64,000 nucleotides of DNA, from assembly GCA_905214225.1 (NCBI GenBank), contig CAJMLL010000003.1, forward strand, positions 1-64,000, read 5' to 3'. A model generated the notes under the pieces. It worked only from the letters and a program-made list of their open reading frames with translations, made no database searches and had not been told where the DNA came from. Below are positions 60,656-64,000 of this stretch, in pieces; the first letter of the stretch is position 1, and each line of letters starts with the position of its first letter. This stretch comes from an uncultured bacterium (GTDB taxonomy: Bacteria > Bacillota > Clostridia > Peptostreptococcales > Anaerovoracaceae). Made by a program: the position numbers and the translations under genes.

Positions 60656-61669
60656 ATGATGAAGGTTGCGATTAACGGCTTTGGACGCATTGGACGTCTG
60701 TCTTTCAGACAGTTGTATGACAGAGATGATGTGGAAGTCGTAGCCATCAATGATTTAACGAGCACCAAGATGCTGGCATATCTGCTGAAGCATGACAGCG
60801 TACAGGGACAGTTCCCGGCAGACGTAACATATGATGATGAATATATTTATGTCGGACATCATAAATACCGCGTACTGGCCGAGCCGGATCCGCACAATCT
60901 TCCTTGGGGTGATCTGGGTGTAGATGTTGTTCTGGAATGCACAGGATTTTTCACAAGCAAGGAAAAATCACAGGCGCATCTGGATGCAGGCGCAAAGAAG
61001 GTCCTGATTTCTGCTCCTGCCGGAAATGATATTCCGACGATTGTTTATAACGTAAACCATAAAGTCCTGACTCCAGAAGACCGCATCGTTTCCGGCGCAA
61101 GCTGCACGACGAACTGCCTGGCTCCGATGGCAAAGGTTCTGAATGAGTACCGTGAAGTCCGTACAGGATTCATGACAACAATTCACGCTTACACCGGCGA
61201 CCAGATGATCCTCGACGGACCGCAGAAGAAGGGCAACTTCAGAAGATCCAGAGCCGGCGCGATCAATATCGTTCCGACAAGTTCCGGAGCTGCAAAGGCA
61301 ATCGGCGCAGTTATTCCTGAGCTGGACGGAAAGCTGATCGGATCTGCACAGAGAGTTCCTGTTCCAAGCGGTTCCCTGACAATTCTGGACGCAACACTGA
61401 AGGATCCTACAGAGAGTGTTACTGTAGAGGGACTGAATGCCGCAATGAAGGCTGCAGCGAATGAATCCTTTGGATATTCTGAGGAAGAGCTGGTATCCAG
61501 CGACATCATCGGCATGCACTATGGTTCCCTGTTCGACGCAACACAGACTCTGGCTCAGCGCTGCGGAACCAAGATCTATGAGGTCAGAATCGTAGCATGG
61601 TATGATAATGAGATGAGCTACGTCAGCCAGCTTGTCCGCACCCTGCTGTACATGGCAACACTGCAGTAG
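60656..61669 (+). CDS. gap: Glyceraldehyde-3-phosphate dehydrogenase, type I
   Basis: Glycolytic enzyme of 337 residues that oxidises glyceraldehyde 3-phosphate with NAD+ and phosphate. [17 protein letters not shown] is the NAD-binding Rossmann start; the catalytic cysteine C150 lies in [12 protein letters not shown], with the partner histidine in [10 protein letters not shown]. Substrate-binding blocks [19 protein letters not shown] and [13 protein letters not shown] are intact. The acidic residue after the second strand (INDL) supports NAD rather than NADP preference. AAAGGAG precedes two adjacent ATGs (60656 and 60659); either is possible. A terminator follows, and no other glycolytic gene is adjacent. 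Confidence 0.96.
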   Translation: MMKVAINGFGRIGRLSFRQLYDRDDVEVVAINDLTSTKMLAYLLKHDSVQGQFPADVTYDDEYIYVGHHKYRVLAEPDPHNLPWGDLGVDVVLECTGFFTSKEKSQAHLDAGAKKVLISAPAGNDIPTIVYNVNHKVLTPEDRIVSGASCTTNCLAPMAKVLNEYREVRTGFMTTIHAYTGDQMILDGPQKKGNFRRSRAGAINIVPTSSGAAKAIGAVIPELDGKLIGSAQRVPVPSGSLTILDATLKDPTESVTVEGLNAAMKAAANESFGYSEEELVSSDIIGMHYGSLFDATQTLAQRCGTKIYEVRIVAWYDNEMSYVSQLVRTLLYMATLQ

Positions 61670-61784
61670 CAGCAGCCTGAAACTGCCTGGTGTTCAGATG
61701 TCTTAAGCCGGCGGCAGTTCCGCAGGGAAATTCTGCAGCCGGAAATGGACTGATAAGATAAAAAATCTCATAAGAGATGTTTTG

Positions 61785-61823
61785 AAAGAGCCTCTGCACT
61801 GATGATGTGCGAAGGCTCTTTTT
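61785..61823 (+). terminator. Terminator of gap
   Basis: AAAGAGCCT (61785-61793) pairs with AGGCTCTTT (61813-61821), followed by TTCCG. Confidence 0.85.
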
Positions 61824-62057
61824 CCGTTTATTTCATAAATATCAGAGGGTGTAAAGGATTAAGCAATATCCTGAGCCGATTGAATGTGAGACTGTAACGC
61901 AGCTCGGAAAAGGCCGGCAGAGCCGGAAGCGTGAGCATGCGCGAAGGGAGCCGGGAGGTGTTCAAGGCACAGGCTGCGTACAACTCACAGAAAAAGCTTG
62001 GAGATCTGTCAACAAAACTTCCACTAACTCTTGACACCATCCGAGAGTATGGGGAAT
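61824..62057. other. Spacer before the FHA-FtsW gene
   Basis: No gene seen. The stretch GCCGGCAGAGCCGGAAGCGT and nearby GGAGCCGGGAGG form GC-rich hairpins. A TTGACA at 62034 has no matching -10. Confidence 0.35.
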
Positions 62058-62087
62058 TTGGCATGGACTGCAGATTCGTGATATAAT
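62058..62087 (+). promoter_or_regulatory. Promoter of the FHA-FtsW gene
   Basis: TTGGCA (62058-62063), 18 bases, TATAAT (62082-62087), 128 bases before the start codon. Confidence 0.6.
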
Positions 62088-62214
62088 AATCAGGCAAATA
62101 CATTTTCACTGCAGTGTAGGGCGGGGAACTGAGTTGTCCGTGAATATGACTGGATTGAAATTTCAATCATATCGCAATTTGGCGATGCGCCTTGGGGAGC
62201 AGAGGATAGAGAAT

Positions 62215-64000
62215 ATGATGTCAAATTTTGTGAGTGGAATCCAGGACTGGTTCCAGATGATGTACAATGCGGCTGTGGCAACGATCAAATCGGGGCATGC
62301 AGCAAGCCTGATGTACACCGCGGCAGCCAGGTGGATTTTTATTTTACTTGCGGCATTCATTCTGATCAGAGCGATTATTGCCCTGCTCAGAAGCAAGAGT
62401 CCGTCTGAAGTATGGGCGTATCTGCATATTGAAGGCAGCAGAAACATTCCGATCACACATTGGGAAAATGCGATCGGAAGAGCGCCGAGCTGTGATATTC
62501 AGTTGGAAGATATGAGCGTTTCCAGAAATCAGGGGACCCTGGTGCGCGACAACAACGGATACTGGACCTACATGGATCTGGGATCCCGGAACGGTGCGTA
62601 TGTGAACGGAGAAAAGGCGGTGCCGTATAAGCCGGTCATCGTCGGAGCAGGAGACAAGCTGGTGCTGGGAAGCACAGCCTGTGAGCTCTTTCCGGTCAGT
62701 GTGCAGGAGCATATGAATAACATCAGAAGACGTGCGGAATATACACATATTCTGCCGCCGTGGATGTCCTTTCTGGCGCTGACCCTCTTTCAGTTCCTTA
62801 CTGTCGTACAGCTGAAACTGGCGCTGGGAACGCGCTATGTGCCGGGTGTAACCGTTGCCTTTGCGGGACTTGCCGTTGTTATGTGGGTGTATGTCATCGC
62901 GATGAAAGTGATGCACCGGCGGGGGTTTGAGATAGAAACCATAGCCTTTTTCCTGTCGACGCTGAGTCTGTCGGTTGTCGCCACGCGCTTCCCGACGCAG
63001 GTATTCAAGCAGTTCCTGACCATAGTCATCGGTGTACTGCTCTTTCTGTTTATGTGTACCTGGCTTCGGGATCTGAAGAGGACGCTGAAAGTAAAGAAAT
63101 TAATGTATATCGCCGCGATGGCGCTGTTCGCCTTCAACCTGGTTTTTGCGACAACCAAAAACGGGCAGTCGAACTGGGTGCAGCTTGGCGGATTCTCCAT
63201 GCAGCCGTCTGAGATTGTCAAGCTGGCCTTTATCTGGGTCGGTGCCGCAACGATGAATGAGCTGTTTGAGCGGAAGAATTCCATGATTTTTACGGCTTTT
63301 GCCTTTTTCTGCTTCCTCTGTCTGGCCAAGATGGGAGACTTCGGTACGGCGGTCATTTTCTTTGTGACCTACCTGGTGATCTCCTTCCTGCGAAGCGGAG
63401 ATTTTACGCGTTTGATTATGATTGTCGGTGTAGCCTTTGCCGGCGGCATGGTCGTCCTGCGTTTTAAGAGCTATATCGCCGCCCGTCTGGCTGTCTGGGG
63501 TCATGTATGGGAAAGCAGCAATGCCAACGCGATGGGCTATCAGCAGACCAGAACCATGTCTGCGTCCGCCAGCGGCGGTCTGATCGGTGTCGGAGCCGGA
63601 AAAGGATGGTTCCATACCATTTTTGCGTCGGAGACGGACCTGGTATTCGGAACCGTTTCGGAAGAATGGGGGCTGATTATCGCCATCCTGATGATTATCG
63701 CCATCGTCACACTTGCTGTTTTTGCCTACCGGTCAATCTGGGCAGGCCGTTCAACCTATTACACGATTGCAGCCTGTGCGGCAACCACGATCTTCCTGTT
63801 CCAGGCAATCCTGAACTTCTTCGGTTCTGTGGACCTGCTTCCGCTGACTGGAGTTACCTTCCCGTTTGTATCCGGAGGAGGAACATCGATGATTGCGTCC
63901 TGGGGGCTTCTGGCATTTGTAAAGGCCGCAGATACGCGGCAGAACGCCAGCATTGCCGTCAGTCTGAACGATCAGGGATTAACGAGTGAGGGGGCAGATC
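62215..64000 (+). CDS. FtsW/RodA/SpoVE family protein with N-terminal FHA domain (partial, runs off right edge)
   Basis: 595 codons are present without a stop. After a membrane segment (WIFILLAAFILIRAIIALL, about residues 41-60), residues about 85-165 form an FHA domain that binds phosphothreonine: IGRAPSCDIQLED, VSRNQGTL, DLGSRNGAYVNGEK, AGDKLVLGS. The SEDS glycosyltransferase follows, with about ten membrane segments and the hallmark NWVQLGGFSMQPSEIVKLA, GDFGTAVIF, VGAGKGWF, SEEWGLI and PFVSGGGTSMI. SEDS proteins polymerise peptidoglycan glycan strands in division or elongation. The FHA fusion links this to Ser/Thr kinase signalling. The start is the first of two adjacent ATGs after CAGAGGATAGAGAAT. 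Confidence 0.88.
   Translation, partial: MMSNFVSGIQDWFQMMYNAAVATIKSGHAASLMYTAAARWIFILLAAFILIRAIIALLRSKSPSEVWAYLHIEGSRNIPITHWENAIGRAPSCDIQLEDMSVSRNQGTLVRDNNGYWTYMDLGSRNGAYVNGEKAVPYKPVIVGAGDKLVLGSTACELFPVSVQEHMNNIRRRAEYTHILPPWMSFLALTLFQFLTVVQLKLALGTRYVPGVTVAFAGLAVVMWVYVIAMKVMHRRGFEIETIAFFLSTLSLSVVATRFPTQVFKQFLTIVIGVLLFLFMCTWLRDLKRTLKVKKLMYIAAMALFAFNLVFATTKNGQSNWVQLGGFSMQPSEIVKLAFIWVGAATMNELFERKNSMIFTAFAFFCFLCLAKMGDFGTAVIFFVTYLVISFLRSGDFTRLIMIVGVAFAGGMVVLRFKSYIAARLAVWGHVWESSNANAMGYQQTRTMSASASGGLIGVGAGKGWFHTIFASETDLVFGTVSEEWGLIIAILMIIAIVTLAVFAYRSIWAGRSTYYTIAACAATTIFLFQAILNFFGSVDLLPLTGVTFPFVSGGGTSMIASWGLLAFVKAADTRQNASIAVSLNDQGLTSEGAD

Noticed and set aside
62034-62062. TTGACA before the FHA-FtsW gene as a promoter
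   Set aside because: At 17 bases the would-be -10 is GAATTT; the TTGGCA/TATAAT pair just downstream is better.
1-64000. tRNA genes, rRNA genes, CRISPR arrays, insertion sequences or phage genes
   Set aside because: No cloverleaf-like T-loop contexts, no regular spacer-repeat arrays and no transposase, integrase or capsid-like translations were found on either strand by eye; a tRNAscan or Rfam run would settle the RNA part.

Overview
The window looks like chromosomal DNA of a strictly anaerobic, fermentative Clostridia-type Firmicute. The evidence is an [FeFe]-hydrogenase operon, clostridial-style ribosome-binding sites (AAAGGAGG types), many TTGACA/TATAAT promoters, Rrf2, LytTR and GHKL regulators, secreted Big_2/Fn3 proteins, and an FtsW protein fused to an FHA domain. 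I see no rRNA, tRNA, CRISPR array, insertion sequence or prophage. Species cannot be fixed from the sequence alone.

Layout. 0-7.5 kb: a yhdT-panF pantothenate uptake pair (minus), a secreted Big_2 protein, metY (O-acetylhomoserine sulfhydrylase) behind a 330-nt leader, ilvE, and a small mismatch/deoxyinosine DNA glycosylase. 7.6-8.4 kb: a flavin-reductase-like protein with odd His/Asn and Lys/Arg tails (minus). 9-15.3 kb: hydrogen metabolism, with a NuoF/GltD-like flavoprotein, the [FeFe] hydrogenase HydA, and maturases HydE and HydF; HydG is not here. Just after hydF is a conserved-looking structured RNA segment that I tentatively relate to HEARO/omega RNAs. 15.6-20.2 kb: an Xaa-Pro peptidase with a strong promoter and long leader, a YitT membrane protein and a secreted M1 peptidase (all minus).

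20.5-33.5 kb is the most remarkable part. A hydrogenase-type (TM1266-like) regulator is followed by a ~12.4-kb co-directional run: nitrogenase-like H-D-K set 1, hypF-hypC-hypD-hypE, then nitrogenase-like H-D-K set 2. There is no hypA or hypB, no NiFe hydrogenase subunit, no nifB, nifE or nifN. The Hyp proteins build an Fe(CN)2CO unit; finding exactly that half of the pathway between two duplicated nitrogenase-like reductases suggests an undescribed metalloenzyme or cofactor system.

33.8-47.2 kb: a cell-surface region. A two-component LytTR/GHKL system, with three exact 21-bp-spaced direct repeats upstream, sits among five secreted or membrane proteins; two of these share a ~170-residue C-terminal module. 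47.2-51.9 kb: a GGGtGRT protein with a NifU-like scaffold (minus), a gamma-carbonic anhydrase, trpS and purC. 52.5-64 kb: an Rrf2 regulator, a small membrane protein, cysK, pepD, a cysteine desulfurase with mnmA, gap, and the beginning of an FHA-FtsW gene that runs off the right edge.

A 13-bp palindrome of the form GTATACTGTATAC and close variants recurs in about ten intergenic spaces. In two places it heads an 87-bp dispersed repeat. No feature in the window explains it.
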